Origin: Hoeflea_A sp963921345
GTDB taxonomy: Bacteria; Pseudomonadota; Alphaproteobacteria; Rhizobiales; Rhizobiaceae
Length of the DNA stretch: 64,000 bases
Reading direction: 5' to 3'
Assembly: GCA_963921345.3 (NCBI GenBank)
Contig: CAWUFE020000007.1
Span: forward strand, 3,162,001 to 3,226,000
Each line of letters starts with the position of its first letter. Position 1 is the stretch's first letter. The notes beneath the pieces were generated by a model. The model saw nothing but the letters and a program-made list of their open reading frames with translations. It was not told where the DNA came from and did no database searches. Position numbers and translations under genes: made by a program. Below, one piece after another: positions 35,093 to 44,870 of this stretch.

Positions 35093-35811
35093 GCCGACTG
35101 CTGGATATCTCCGGGGTGACTGCCGGCTACGGCCCGGTGACTGTCCTGCGCGGCCTGTCGATCCACCTCGATGCGGGTGAATCGATCGGGTTGTTCGGCC
35201 CCAACGGCCACGGCAAAACCACCCTGCTGCACACGATATCCGGCCTCGTGAAAGCGCGCGGCGGTGCCATCCGCTTCGACGAGGACGACATCACCACAGC
35301 CCGCCCGGCCGACATCGTCGCTGCCGGCCTCGTTCATTCGCCTCAGGGCAACACGCTGTTCGGCGACATGGGCGTGCTCGAAACCCTGGAGCTTGCCGCC
35401 TTCACCCGTCGGGCACGGCCGCAGCGCGCAGCCAATCTCGACGAGGTTTATCGGCTGTTTCCGCGGCTGGCGGAGCGACGCAAGCAGTTGGCCAAGACCC
35501 TGTCGGGTGGCGAGCGGCAGATGCTGTCCATCGGCTGCGCCCTGATGTGCGCACCGCGGCTGTTGATGCTCGACGAGCCGACGCTCGGCCTGTCGCCGCT
35601 GCTCAAGGAGGAACTGGCCGGCGCCATCGCCGAGATCATCCGGAACGGCGTGCCGCTGGTGGTGGTCGAACAGGACGTCGAATTCCTGCTGGCGCTCACC
35701 GACCGGCTCTACATGATCGAGCACGGCGAGGTGGTGCGCGAGATCGACCGGGCCAACGCGCCGGACCACGCCGAAATCATGAAGCTCTATTTCGGCGGGG
35801 ACGGATCATGA
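35089..35811 (+). CDS. Branched-chain-type ABC ATPase (LivF family), second system
   Basis: 240 aa. Walker A GPNGHGKTT (His in place of the usual Ala/Ser), LivF-like HSPQGNTLFGDMGVLETLEL, canonical signature LSGGERQMLSIGCAL, Walker B LLMLDEPTLGLSP and VVVEQDVEFLL. It overlaps both neighbours (ATGA). It provides a normal signature opposite the degenerate LivG partner. Confidence 0.92.
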   Translation: MSRLLDISGVTAGYGPVTVLRGLSIHLDAGESIGLFGPNGHGKTTLLHTISGLVKARGGAIRFDEDDITTARPADIVAAGLVHSPQGNTLFGDMGVLETLELAAFTRRARPQRAANLDEVYRLFPRLAERRKQLAKTLSGGERQMLSIGCALMCAPRLLMLDEPTLGLSPLLKEELAGAIAEIIRNGVPLVVVEQDVEFLLALTDRLYMIEHGEVVREIDRANAPDHAEIMKLYFGGDGS

Positions 35812-36677
35812 CCGAAACGCTGCTTGCGACGATGGTCTCCGGCCTGGTGCTCGGATCGCTCTACGCACTGATGGCCAGTGGTCTCAGCGTCGTGTGGACG
35901 ACGCTCGGCGTCTTCAATTTCTCGCACGGGGCGCTGATGACGCTCGGCGCCTTCATCGCCTGGACCGTCAGCGAGGCGGCCGGGCTCGGGCTGGCAGCGG
36001 GCATGGCCGCCGGCATCGCCGGCGCCGCGCTGATGGGGATGATCATCGAACGGCTGCTGGTGCGTCCCTACTACGGCAACCGCAACATGCTGCTGATCAC
36101 GGTGATGACGACCCTGGCGGCGATGATCATCATCGAAAAGGGTTCGCAGATCGTCTGGGGCCCGCGGCTCAAACAGCTGCCGCGCATCATCGACGGCGAA
36201 GTGTCGATCTTCGGCGCGACGATCTCCGCCCATGAGGGCCTGATCGTGCTGACCGCGCCCGCGGTGCTCATACTGCTGTGGTGGTTCGTCTCGGTCACAC
36301 GGATCGGCCGCAGCCTCAGAGCCGTCGGTCAGAATCAGGAATCGGCGGCCCTGATCGGCATCCACGTGCCGGGCGCCTTCGCGCTGGCCTTCGGGTTGTC
36401 GGCGGCGCTGGCGGGGCTTACCGGCGTGCTGCTCGGCTCGATCCGCTTCATCACGCCGGCGCTCGGCTCCGAACCGCTGGTCAAGGCGATGATCGTCGTC
36501 ATCTTCGGCGGCCTCGGCAGCCTCGGCGCCACCGTCGGCGCGGCCTATGTCATCGGCTTTCTCGAAGCGTTCCTGGTGCTCTCCATCGGCCTTTACTGGA
36601 CACCGTCGGTGCTGTTCCTGCTGATGATCACAGTGCTGGTGCTGCGGCCGGGCGGATTGTTCGGGAGAGCGCCATGA
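35808..36677 (+). CDS. Branched-chain-type ABC permease (LivH family), second system
   Basis: 289 aa. LivH hallmarks SGLVLGSLYALMASGLSVVWTTLGVFNFSHGALMTLGAF and VIFGGLGSLGATVGAAY; about eight hydrophobic segments. The start ATG at 35808 overlaps the LivF-like stop, and its own stop overlaps the LivM-like start, so the whole transporter is translationally coupled. Confidence 0.92.
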   Translation: MTETLLATMVSGLVLGSLYALMASGLSVVWTTLGVFNFSHGALMTLGAFIAWTVSEAAGLGLAAGMAAGIAGAALMGMIIERLLVRPYYGNRNMLLITVMTTLAAMIIIEKGSQIVWGPRLKQLPRIIDGEVSIFGATISAHEGLIVLTAPAVLILLWWFVSVTRIGRSLRAVGQNQESAALIGIHVPGAFALAFGLSAALAGLTGVLLGSIRFITPALGSEPLVKAMIVVIFGGLGSLGATVGAAYVIGFLEAFLVLSIGLYWTPSVLFLLMITVLVLRPGGLFGRAP

Positions 36678-37627
36678 CCAATCGCCTCTCGCTGATCGCT
36701 CCCCTCGCCTTCGTCGCCCTGCTGGCGCTGGTCCCGCTGGTGGTAACCGACGCCTATACGCGCCACCTGTTCATCATCGCCTTCATCTTCGCGGTCATCG
36801 CCGCCAACTGGGACCTCAGCCTCGGCCATGCCGGTCTGTTCAATTTCGGCCATCTGACCTTCTTCGGCGTCGGTGTCTACACGGCGGCCATCGCCGCCAA
36901 GTCCTTCGGGGTCAACCCGTGGTTCGCCATCCCGCTCGGCGGCGCAACCGCAGCGCTGACGGCGCTGGTGCTGGCAGCTCCGGTGGCGCGGCTCAAGGGC
37001 ATCTATGTGGTGCTTGTCACCTTCGCGTTCAGCCAGCTGGTGCTGCAGCTCATCATCAGCCAGTCGCACATCACCGGCGGTGCCGAGGGCATGGTGCGCC
37101 TGCCCTATCTGCGCATCGGCGACTACAAGTTCATTCGCGACTACAAGCTCGGCTATTATTACGTCGCCCTGGCGATGATGACGGTGTCGACGCTCGGCCT
37201 GCTGGCAATCGTGCGCTCGCCCTTCGGCAAGTCGCTGAAGGCGCTGCGCGACAACGAGGACTACGCCCGCGCCCGCGGCGTGTCGATCTCGGTGCAGCGC
37301 ATCGCCGCTCTCGTCGCCAGCGCCGTCTTTACCGGCATCGCCGGCGGCTTCTACGCCATCTACCTGCGCGTCGCCTCGCCGGAAGTCTTCGGCTTCGGCA
37401 CCCTGTCGCTGGCGCTTTCCATGGTGCTGATCGGCGGCGTCGGCACCATCTGGGGCCCGGTGATCGCCGCCATCGCGCTAATTTTCGCCACCGAGGTGCT
37501 GGCCGGCATTCGCGGCCTCGAAGAGGCCCGCTTCATCATCGTCGCACTGGCGATGATCCTGGTGCTGCGGCTGGCGCCCGGTGGGCTGCTGGCGCTGCTG
37601 GAACGGCTGCGGCCGCAGAAGCGCTGA
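36674..37627 (+). CDS. Branched-chain-type ABC permease (LivM family), second system
   Basis: 317 aa. LivM features: ANWDLSLGHAGLFNFGHLTFFGVGVYTAA, LKALRDNEDYARARGVSISVQR (coupling helix) and IGGVGTIWGPVIAAI. About nine to ten membrane segments. Last gene of the operon; 69 bp separates it from the decayed toxin-antitoxin pair, which is unlikely to belong to the same transcript. Confidence 0.92.
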   Translation: MTNRLSLIAPLAFVALLALVPLVVTDAYTRHLFIIAFIFAVIAANWDLSLGHAGLFNFGHLTFFGVGVYTAAIAAKSFGVNPWFAIPLGGATAALTALVLAAPVARLKGIYVVLVTFAFSQLVLQLIISQSHITGGAEGMVRLPYLRIGDYKFIRDYKLGYYYVALAMMTVSTLGLLAIVRSPFGKSLKALRDNEDYARARGVSISVQRIAALVASAVFTGIAGGFYAIYLRVASPEVFGFGTLSLALSMVLIGGVGTIWGPVIAAIALIFATEVLAGIRGLEEARFIIVALAMILVLRLAPGGLLALLERLRPQKR

Positions 37628-37696
37628 GGTCGGCAATCCACGATGCAGCGAACAAATCGGATGAAAATTCAATCACAAAACGCTATATACACAACC

Positions 37697-37930
37697 ATGA
37701 GCGATACTGATCAACTCGACAAAGAGCTTGAGGCCTTCCTGGCGACCGTAAAGCCGGGAGAGGCAAGCGCGGAGCATGAAGCATGGCTAACGGCACAGAT
37801 CGAAAAAACGCTTGCGAAAAAAGCCAGCGGCCAGACGATCTATCACGACCTCGACGAGGTCATGCGTAAATTCGGGTTGATGCACGCTAGATTTACGGAC
37901 GATGCTGTCGCCGATCTCAGTTCTATCTAG
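37697..37930 (+). CDS. ParD-like antitoxin, reading frame runs into toxin
   Basis: 77 codons from ATG 37697 (MSDTDQLDKELEAFLATVKPGEASAEHEAWLTAQIEKTLAKK). The C-terminal part, GQTIYHDLDEVMRKFGL, is typical of short ParD/RelB-like antitoxins. The last 17 codons (MHARFTDDAVADLSSI and stop) are the beginning of the ParE toxin in the same frame, so no antitoxin stop precedes the toxin. A shift by one base would give TGATG, the usual overlap of such pairs, so loss of the antitoxin stop by a small indel is plausible. An alternative start at 37643 lies upstream. Confidence 0.6.
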   Translation: MSDTDQLDKELEAFLATVKPGEASAEHEAWLTAQIEKTLAKKASGQTIYHDLDEVMRKFGLMHARFTDDAVADLSSI

Positions 37931-38170
37931 AACTACCTAGAACCCCGCAATCCCCGCGCCTGCGATCGAATCCTGACGGCGATTTTCACCACCGTCAGTC
38001 AACTCGAGGATTTTCCTTTTCTGGGCAGGAACGGTCGGGTGGCGGGCACGAGGGAGATCACAGTTCCACGCACTCCATTTTTCGTGGTCTACTCGCTACC
38101 GGATCAATATCATGTTGACATAGATCGGATTCTCCACGGCCGGCAACAATATCCGACTGAAGAGGAATAG
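37880..38170 (+). pseudogene. ParE-family toxin broken by in-frame TAG
   Basis: Reading from ATG 37880, codons 1-16 (MHARFTDDAVADLSSI) end at TAG 37928-37930. The same frame then continues NYLEPRNPRACDRILTAIF, QLEDFPFLGRNGRVAGTREI, PRTPFFVVYSLPDQYHVDI, DRILHGRQQYP to TAG 38168-38170. Total length (96 codons) and the FP-LGR, R-I and VVY-L motifs are those of RelE/ParE toxins. A single amber codon at position 17 therefore inactivates an otherwise complete gene; a sequencing error cannot be excluded. Confidence 0.85.
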
Positions 38171-38283
38171 CAGTTTTCCGCGGATCTAGAAAAATCGAGA
38201 GCTCTGTTGGAACCCACAAATGTGAGGCTGCGCTGCTGATCGGGTAACTTCTGCTTGCCAAGGCAAGACAATTCAGTCAATTT

Positions 38284-38301
38284 CCATACACCCCTGTATG
38301 G
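38284..38301. promoter_or_regulatory. Palindromic operator upstream of TetR gene
   Basis: CCATACA-CCCC-TGTATGG, a perfect 7+4+7 inverted repeat 10 bp upstream of the tetR-type start. Position suggests autoregulation of the TetR-mttB operon. Confidence 0.65.
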
Positions 38302-38311
38302 AGACCGCGCG

Positions 38312-38953
38312 ATGGCTGATATTGCCGTTCGGACCGTCGACCCGCCGAAACCGTCTCTGGGCCGGCACGACTGGCTGTCCGCCGGACTGCGCGTGCTGGC
38401 CGAAGAAGGGATCGATGCGCTGCAGATCACCCGGCTGGCCCGGGAACTCGATGCCACGCGCGGAAGTTTCTACTGGCATTTCAAGGACCGCGAGGATCTG
38501 CTCAACAGCCTCATCGAGGAATGGCAGGCGGCCAATTCGGGCATCATCGCCAGAACGCTGGAGAATGCCGGATCGCTGACCGAAGGCGTGCTGTCGCTGT
38601 TCTACATCTGGGTGCACGACGAACGGTTCAGCAACAATCTCGACCAGGCGATCCGCAACTGGGCGCGCAACGACGATGCCGTGGGCGACGCCATGCGCCG
38701 CGAGGACGACAACAGGGTCGAGGCGATCGCGCGGTTCTTCCGCCAGCACGACTACGACGAGGACGACGCATTCGTGCGGGCGCGCGTGATCTACTTCACC
38801 CAGGTCGCCTATTACGCTCTGCATATCGAGGAAAGCATGACCGCCCGGCTCAATCTCACCGAGCACTATTTCCGCACCTTCACCGGGCGGGAGCTCGACA
38901 TTGAAAAGGCTGCGGAGTTTCGCCAGCGCATGATCGAGGAGAAGACGTCATGA
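38312..38953 (+). CDS. TetR-family transcriptional regulator
   Basis: 213 aa from ATG 38312. N-terminal HTH: GLRVLAEEGIDALQITRLARELDATRGSFYWHFKDREDLLNSLIEEW (about residues 27-73). The C-terminal domain is acidic and helical, unrelated to any well-known ligand class. Overlaps the methyltransferase start (ATGA), so it is probably a local regulator of that gene, acting at the palindrome just upstream. Confidence 0.92.
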   Translation: MADIAVRTVDPPKPSLGRHDWLSAGLRVLAEEGIDALQITRLARELDATRGSFYWHFKDREDLLNSLIEEWQAANSGIIARTLENAGSLTEGVLSLFYIWVHDERFSNNLDQAIRNWARNDDAVGDAMRREDDNRVEAIARFFRQHDYDEDDAFVRARVIYFTQVAYYALHIEESMTARLNLTEHYFRTFTGRELDIEKAAEFRQRMIEEKTS

Positions 38954-40485
38954 GCGCACGACGTGGTGGACGCGGGCGCGCCCGCACCCCGGCCGCAACG
39001 GAAGGTCCCGTTCGCGCCCACGGTTACCGGCAATTGCGCCATCCGTTCGAACCGCAGAAGGTCTTTTCGGACGATGCGGTCGCCAACATCCATGCCACGG
39101 CGCTGCGGTTGCTGGAGGAGCTGGGCATCAAGATGCTGCTGCCGGAGGCGCGCGAGATTTTCGCGGCCGCGGGAGCGCGCGTCGATGAGGACGAGATGGT
39201 CTTCATCGGCCGCGACATCGTCGAAGAGGCGCTGAAGACGGCACCGCGTTCGTTTCGACTGAGGGCAGCCAATCCGGCGCGCGAGCAGGTCTACGAACCG
39301 GGCGCCATGCTGTTCATGTCAGGCTCCGGCTGCCCCAACGCGACCGACCTGGAACGCGGCCGCCGGCCGGGTTCGCTTCGCGATTTCGAGGAGACGGTCA
39401 AGCTGCAGCAGGCCTATGACGTCATTCACATGTTCGGTCCGTCGGCCGAGCCGCAGGACGTGCCGGTCAACCTGCGCCACTACGCCATGACCCGCACCCA
39501 GCTGGTGAATGGCGACAAGCCGATGTTCGTCTATGCGCGCGGCCGCCAGCAGGTGGCCGAGAGCTTCGAACTGATCCGGCTGGGGCTCGACCTGTCGGAC
39601 GACAATTTCACCGACGGCGTGTGGGCAACGACCATCATCAACACCAATTCGCCGCGGCAGATCGACATCCCGATGGCCGAAGGCATCATCGACTTCGCCC
39701 GCGCCGGTCAGATGAGCGTGATCACGCCGTTCTGCCTGGCCGGCGCCATGGCGCCGGTGACGGTCGCCGGGGCGCTGGTTTTGCAGCACGCCGAGGCGCT
39801 GGCTTCGATCACGCTGGCACAGCTTGCCAGCCCCGGCGCGCCGGTCTCCTATGGCGGCTTCGCCTCCAATGTCGACATGAAATCCGGATCGCCGGCCTTC
39901 GGCACACCGGAACATATCCGCCTGTCGATCGGCTCCGGGCAACTGGCGCGGCTGATCGACCTGCCCTGGCGATCGGCCTCGGGGGCCGCCTCGTGCGCTG
40001 CCGACATGCAGGCCTCCGGCGAAACCCATATGGGCCAGTGGGCGGCGCTGATGGCACAGGCGACGCTGTGCGTGCACAGCGCCGGCTGGCTGGAAGGCGG
40101 CCTGACCTTCGGATACGAGAAATTCATCAACGACATCGAGGCGCTGCAGACGATTGCCGAACTCTGCAGGCCGACCGAAGAGGACCCGGACAGCCTCGCC
40201 TGGGCGGCGCTGGAAGACGTCCAGCCGGGCGGCCATTTCTTCGCCACCGAACACACCATGCAGCGCTACCGCGACGCCTTCTATCAGCCGCTGGTCGCCG
40301 ATCTGAGCAATTTCGGCAGCTGGAACGAGGCCGGCGCGCTGACCTCGACGCAACGGGCGACCGGCCTGTGGCAGGCCACATTGCGCGACTTCGCGGTGCC
40401 GGACCACAGTGCGGCGGCGGAGGAAAGGATCGCCGGCTATATAGCGGAGCACACGGAAGCCGGCGGCGCCGCACCAGCCGGCTAA
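38950..40485 (+). CDS. MttB-family (trimethylamine/betaine methyltransferase-like) protein, no pyrrolysine
   Basis: 511 aa. Belongs to the MttB superfamily: the TIM-barrel pattern includes GSGCPNATDLERGRRPGSLRDFEETVKLQ, TPFCLAGAMAPVTVAGALVLQHAEALASI, PGAPVSYGGFASNVDMKSGSPAFGTPE and a C-terminal Gly-rich GGHFFATEHTM. No in-frame TAG is present, so it is of the non-pyrrolysine type whose studied members demethylate glycine betaine or related quaternary amines in a corrinoid system. The corrinoid partner is not adjacent. Cotranscribed with TetR. Confidence 0.9.
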   Translation: MSARRGGRGRARTPAATEGPVRAHGYRQLRHPFEPQKVFSDDAVANIHATALRLLEELGIKMLLPEAREIFAAAGARVDEDEMVFIGRDIVEEALKTAPRSFRLRAANPAREQVYEPGAMLFMSGSGCPNATDLERGRRPGSLRDFEETVKLQQAYDVIHMFGPSAEPQDVPVNLRHYAMTRTQLVNGDKPMFVYARGRQQVAESFELIRLGLDLSDDNFTDGVWATTIINTNSPRQIDIPMAEGIIDFARAGQMSVITPFCLAGAMAPVTVAGALVLQHAEALASITLAQLASPGAPVSYGGFASNVDMKSGSPAFGTPEHIRLSIGSGQLARLIDLPWRSASGAASCAADMQASGETHMGQWAALMAQATLCVHSAGWLEGGLTFGYEKFINDIEALQTIAELCRPTEEDPDSLAWAALEDVQPGGHFFATEHTMQRYRDAFYQPLVADLSNFGSWNEAGALTSTQRATGLWQATLRDFAVPDHSAAAEERIAGYIAEHTEAGGAAPAG

Positions 40486-40527
40486 GTTTTTTGCCAATCA
40501 CTTAGCCGGATTTGTTTTACCGTCCGA

Positions 40528-40549
40528 CCGTTTCGCAACGGGTTTTTTT
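40528..40549 (+). terminator. Rho-independent terminator after mttB-family gene
   Basis: CCGTT-TCGC-AACGG stem, then G and seven T. It is placed 43 bp after the stop of the methyltransferase gene and upstream of the next start. Confidence 0.75.
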
Positions 40550-40603
40550 GCTGTATCACTAAACGGCGGTGGGAAAGCAAAAGCAAACCTCGTTGGGGGA
40601 CGT

Positions 40604-41557
40604 ATGTACAAAGTATCCGCATTATCCGTTGGGTTGTTGACCCTGTTGCTGTGTTCGACCCAGGCGCAGGCGCAATCCAATCAAGGCCAGCAAAACCAGG
40701 CAAACCGACCGGTTTCCGCCGGGAAAACGCCGCCGAGTTACAGGGGGATCACCCCCACTCGAATGATCATCAACGGTCAGGGCGCCAACATCGCGATCGC
40801 CAATACGTCCCTGCTCAAGCAGGCGCTGGAAGATTTCAAGCCGGAACGGTCGCCGTCATCTCCCGTCGATCCGGATCTGGGAGAACTGGTCGAGGAAATC
40901 GAAGCCGCCAACGAAAGCGACACGAGAAAGGTCCCCGGCCTGACCGGCATCGGCGGCGTCATGGGGCACGCTTTCCTGGACGCCGCACGCGACGCACTGC
41001 TGTCCGGAAACTACGATCGTCAACGGCGTGTCGAAATCGCCCTGCACGGCCAGATCGAAGATTATTCGTTCAACGAGACGGACGGCAGCGGAAGCATCAC
41101 TTCCGTGACCTATATCGAGCGCACCGTCATTCCTTCGGGTAGCGGCAGGCCGAAAACCAGGACACAGGCCTACAAGTGGGAGATCGAGATCGAGGCAGGC
41201 GGTTTCACCGTCGTAGAGAAGGGCACCGATCCGCATGCGCCGTTCCCCGGCACCATGCAGTTCTCCGACGATATGAAACGGCGAATCGATTCCCTGGGGT
41301 TCCAGTACAAGCTCTGGGCGACGGGTACGAAAATCAACGTCACAAAGGTCTCCTTCAAAGCCAACGCCAATAATCCCAACTGGCGGGAGCTGAAGAAAAG
41401 CAATCCGAAATACGCCAAGCTCTATGCACGCGATGCAAACAACTGCATCGACATGCTGTTCGTCGACCGCCCGCCGGCGGCCCTCGACGGCATGGGCCCG
41501 CCCTTCTATTGCCTGGGACGCTGCGCCAACCCGCTGATCGTCAATACGGGTATGTAA
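40604..41557 (+). CDS. Secreted protein of unknown function
   Basis: 317 aa. Signal peptide MYKVSALSVGLLTLLLCSTQAQA (cleaved about residue 23), then a Gln/Asn-rich linker (QSNQGQQNQANRP). The mature part has an acidic stretch and alternating strand pattern in the centre (RRVEIALHGQIEDYSF; SITSVTYIERTVIP), and a Cys-rich end (NNCIDMLF, YCLGRCANPL). No family recognised. Its promoter is downstream of the methyltransferase terminator, so it is probably independent. Confidence 0.7.
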   Translation: MYKVSALSVGLLTLLLCSTQAQAQSNQGQQNQANRPVSAGKTPPSYRGITPTRMIINGQGANIAIANTSLLKQALEDFKPERSPSSPVDPDLGELVEEIEAANESDTRKVPGLTGIGGVMGHAFLDAARDALLSGNYDRQRRVEIALHGQIEDYSFNETDGSGSITSVTYIERTVIPSGSGRPKTRTQAYKWEIEIEAGGFTVVEKGTDPHAPFPGTMQFSDDMKRRIDSLGFQYKLWATGTKINVTKVSFKANANNPNWRELKKSNPKYAKLYARDANNCIDMLFVDRPPAALDGMGPPFYCLGRCANPLIVNTGM

Positions 41558-41567
41558 GACCTCGGGG

Positions 41568-41595
41568 CGAAGCCGCCGGTCAGCCGGCGGCTTCG
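41568..41595. terminator. Stem-loop between convergent genes
   Basis: Perfect 12-bp stem CGAAGCCGCCGG / CCGGCGGCTTCG with loop TCAG, which includes the stop codon of the minus-strand TPR-containing gene. There is no long T-run on either side, so it may block both transcripts by structure alone. Confidence 0.5.
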
Positions 41596-44500
41596 ATCAC
41601 CTCCCGCGCTTGTCTGCAGTCAGGATCGTCATCGTCTCCCGCTAGCGTGAGCAGTTCCCGCAGGCGCGCGAGGTCGCCCGGATTCGCCTCCCCTGCCCGT
41701 AGCGCCGCCGTCAGCGCGCGCAGTTCCAGCGTGACGGCGCCCTGCTCGCGGGCCAGTTGGACCGCCTCCTCGAAGTAGCCGGTCATTTTCTCGACCTGGC
41801 CCTGGCGGCTGAGCTCGCCGGCGATACGCAGCGATTCGGCGCGGAAAAACCGCACATCGTTCTTGCCGGTCGGGTTGAGCACCGATGTCAGCGCCCGCAG
41901 ACCGTCGCGCGGTGAGCCGGCCCAGCCCTGCATCTCGGCAAGCAGGCTGAGGATATAGGGGACGATCTGCTTGGCGCCGGTGCTTTTGTAGATGCGGTAG
42001 CATTCCTTCAGCCGCTCGATCCCGGCGCCGGGTTCGCCGAGCGCCGCCTCGGCCCAGCCCTGCATGATGCCGGCCCAGGCCTTCCAGTAGATGTAGTCGT
42101 GTTCCGCCGCGATGGCCGTTGCTGCTTGCGCATGCTCGATGACGGCTTCCGGTTCGCGGCGAAACTGGTGAAGCGAAGCGGAAAGACAGTGGGCATAGGC
42201 GAGGCTGAACGGGTGATCCAGATTGCGGGCGAGGTCGATCGCCTCTTCGGCCTCCCGATTCGCCTCCGGCAGCTCGCCCAGGAACCAGTGTGCCCAGGCG
42301 AGGCTGACCTTGCCCAGAACCGCAGGATCGGTGCCGTAAACATAAGCCAGCGAGTGGTGTTCCTCGCGGTCGTAGAGCCGGTTGGCGGCGTGCAGCTTGT
42401 CACGCGCGTCGGCAAAGGCACCGGAAAACAGCTTGCACATGCCGGCCGACCGGTAGGCGTCGAGCATCAGCGCCGATTCCTCGCGCTCGTCGGCAATCTC
42501 GACCAGTCGCCGGACAACCGAGTAAGCTTTGCCGATGCGGCCGTTGAGGAAGTGCACATTGGCCTGGCCGCGCAGTGCGATGAACAGATTGCCGACATTG
42601 CCGCTGTTTTCGCTGAGTTCGCGGGCACGCTCGTAATTCTGCGCGACCTTCGGTGCCGACCAACCCTCCAGCTACAGCAGCGAGGCGCCGAACACGGTGC
42701 GAATGTCGAACTCGCGTTCGTCGCGAAACGGCCCCTCGGGCAGTTCGGCGAGATCCTTGAGCCCGTTCTCCAGATTGGCGATGGCCTCCAGATGGGCCGA
42801 TTTCTGACCGGCGCGCCGGCCGGCCAGCAGCCAGTATTCCGTCGACCGCTCGAGCAGCTTCGCATTGGACAGGTGCCAGGCGACCAGTTCCGGATCGTCC
42901 ACACCGCCTTCGTCCGTATCCCGCAAAAGGATTTCGGCGACCTTGCCGTGATGTTCACGCCGGCGGCTGCGCAGCAGCGTCTTGTAGGCGACCTCCTGGA
43001 TGAGAGCGTGCTTGAAGCGGAAGATCGTGCGCAGCTGGCGCACGGTCTTGACCAGCAGGCCGGCGTCGATGATCGCCGCAATCGCTTCCTCCAGCTCGGC
43101 GTCCTCGAACTCCCCGACGGACTGAATGAACTCCAGGTCGAAAGGCCGGCCGATCACGGAAGCGACCTGCAGGACCCTTTTGGCATCGCCCAGTCGGTCG
43201 ATCCGCGACACGAGCAACACCTGCAGCGAGCCGGGAATATCGTCGAAATCGCCGCTTTCGATCAACGATTTGGCCAGCTCCTCGACGAACAGCGGAATGC
43301 CGTCGGACCGGGCGACGATCTCGCTGGCGGCGGCCGCCGGTATGCGGTTTTCGCCGATCGCCTGCACGATCTGCTCGCTCTGTCCGCGTGACAGCCGGTT
43401 GAGAAACAGTTTTGCCTGGTTGGCCAGGCTCGGCCAGGGCGGCTCATAGCTCGGCCGGTAGGTGACGAGCATCAGCACCGCGGCGTCGCCGATCTGCTGC
43501 ATGGCTTCGCTGACCAGCATTTCGGTGGTCGGATCGATCCAGTGCGCATCTTCCAGAATGAACAGCACCGGCTGGTCTCGGCTGGTCGCGATCAGCTGCG
43601 CCACCAGCGCCTCGATGGTCCGCTCGCGCAACTGCTGCGGCGACATTTTCAGCTCGCCATAGCGATCCGCACCGGGGAGCGACAGCAGGGAAGCGAACAG
43701 CTGCAGCGTGTCGGCGGTCTCGGCAGTGCGACCCCCAAGCATCGCCTCGAGCTTGTCGAGCCTTTGCTCCGGAGTGTCCTGCTGGGCGAACCCGGCGATA
43801 CGGCGCAAATGCTGGATGGCCGGAAACAGGGCACTGCTCTGGTGGTGCGGTGAACACTGGTAGCTCATGCGCACAAAGGGCTCGCCGGCAATAAGCTTGC
43901 GAAAGGCCTCGACAAAGCGCGACTTGCCCATGCCGGGTTCGCCGGAAAACAGCACCACCTGTCCTTCGCCCGCCTTGGCGATGTCCCAGCGCTCGCGCAC
44001 CAGGCCGAGCTCGTGGTTGCGACCGACAAAGGGTGCGAGCCGGTCGGCGTGCACTGCCTCGAATCGGTTTTCGGCGCTGCCCTCACCTTCGACCTTCCAG
44101 ACCTGCACCGGATCATGAAAACCCTTGAGGTCGTGCCGGCCGAAATCCTCCAGGGCGAAGACATCGGCCACCAGAGCCCGGGTTCCGCTGTCGATCACTA
44201 CGTCGCCGGGCGCCGCCAGGCCCTGCAGGCGCGCCGCCAGATTGGGCGTTTCGCCGGTCACCGTCTGCGGATCGCGGCTCAATTCGCCGACCAGATCGCC
44301 AACGACGACAAGACCGGAGGCGATGCCGATCCTGGCGTCGAGCCGCAGGTCGCCGCCGACCGTCAGTTTCTCGATGGCGCGGATCGCGTCGAGGCCGGCC
44401 CAGACGGCGCATTCGGCCTGGTTCTCGTTGGCCTGCGGCCAGCCGAAATAGGTCAGCACACCGTCGCCGAGATATTGAGCGATATAGCCGTTATAGGCCT

Positions 44501-44870
44501 CGACCGCCTCGGTGACCGCATCGTGAAACTGCCCGAGGATGTCGCGAAAGTCCTCCGGATCGAACCGTTGCGCCAACACGGTCGAGCCGACCAGGTCGCA
44601 GAACATGACGGTCAGCTGACGCCGCTCCGGTTCCGCGGCAACGGCCGCCGCCGGCATTTCCACCGGCGGCGGAGGCTGGCTGCGGACATTCAGGTGATCG
44701 GCAATGGCGGCGGAAACGATGCGTCGCGGCCCCAGCGGCAGCCCCAGTTCCTTGAGGTCTTCGTCGGTCAGATGCCAAAGCGCGTCGAGCGTGATCTCCT
44801 GCTCGGCAAACGCGGGGGCATAGCGCCCCAGCCCCAGTTCCTCCAACCAGCTGTCCGTTTCGTCGGCCAT
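41580..44870 (-). pseudogene. SAM-cyclase-ATPase-TPR protein, broken by one in-frame TAG
   Basis: The frame opens at ATG 44870 and is continuous to 41580 (1096 codons) except for TAG at 42674-42672, after residue 732. Domains in order: SAM-like (WLEELGLGRYAPAFAEQEI, residues 8-60); class III adenylate cyclase (LTVMFCDLVGSTVLAQRFD and YLGDGVLTYFG give the metal Asp residues; TVTGETPNLAARLQ gives Asn/Arg); AAA ATPase (SGEPGMGKSRFVEAF; LFILEDAHWID); then TPR (after LEGWSAPKVAQNYERARELSE). The cut leaves the cyclase and ATPase intact but removes the TPR sensor; a second start for the TPR part is possible at GTG 42557. The original codon was perhaps CAG or a similar one. Confidence 0.85.

Noticed and set aside
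37880..44870. Pyrrolysine reading of the TAG codons in the ParE-like and cyclase genes near an MttB-family gene
   Set aside because: The MttB homologue has no in-frame TAG, other genes here (for example the LivH-like gene at 2606) end normally at TAG, and no pyl genes are seen; mutation or error is simpler.
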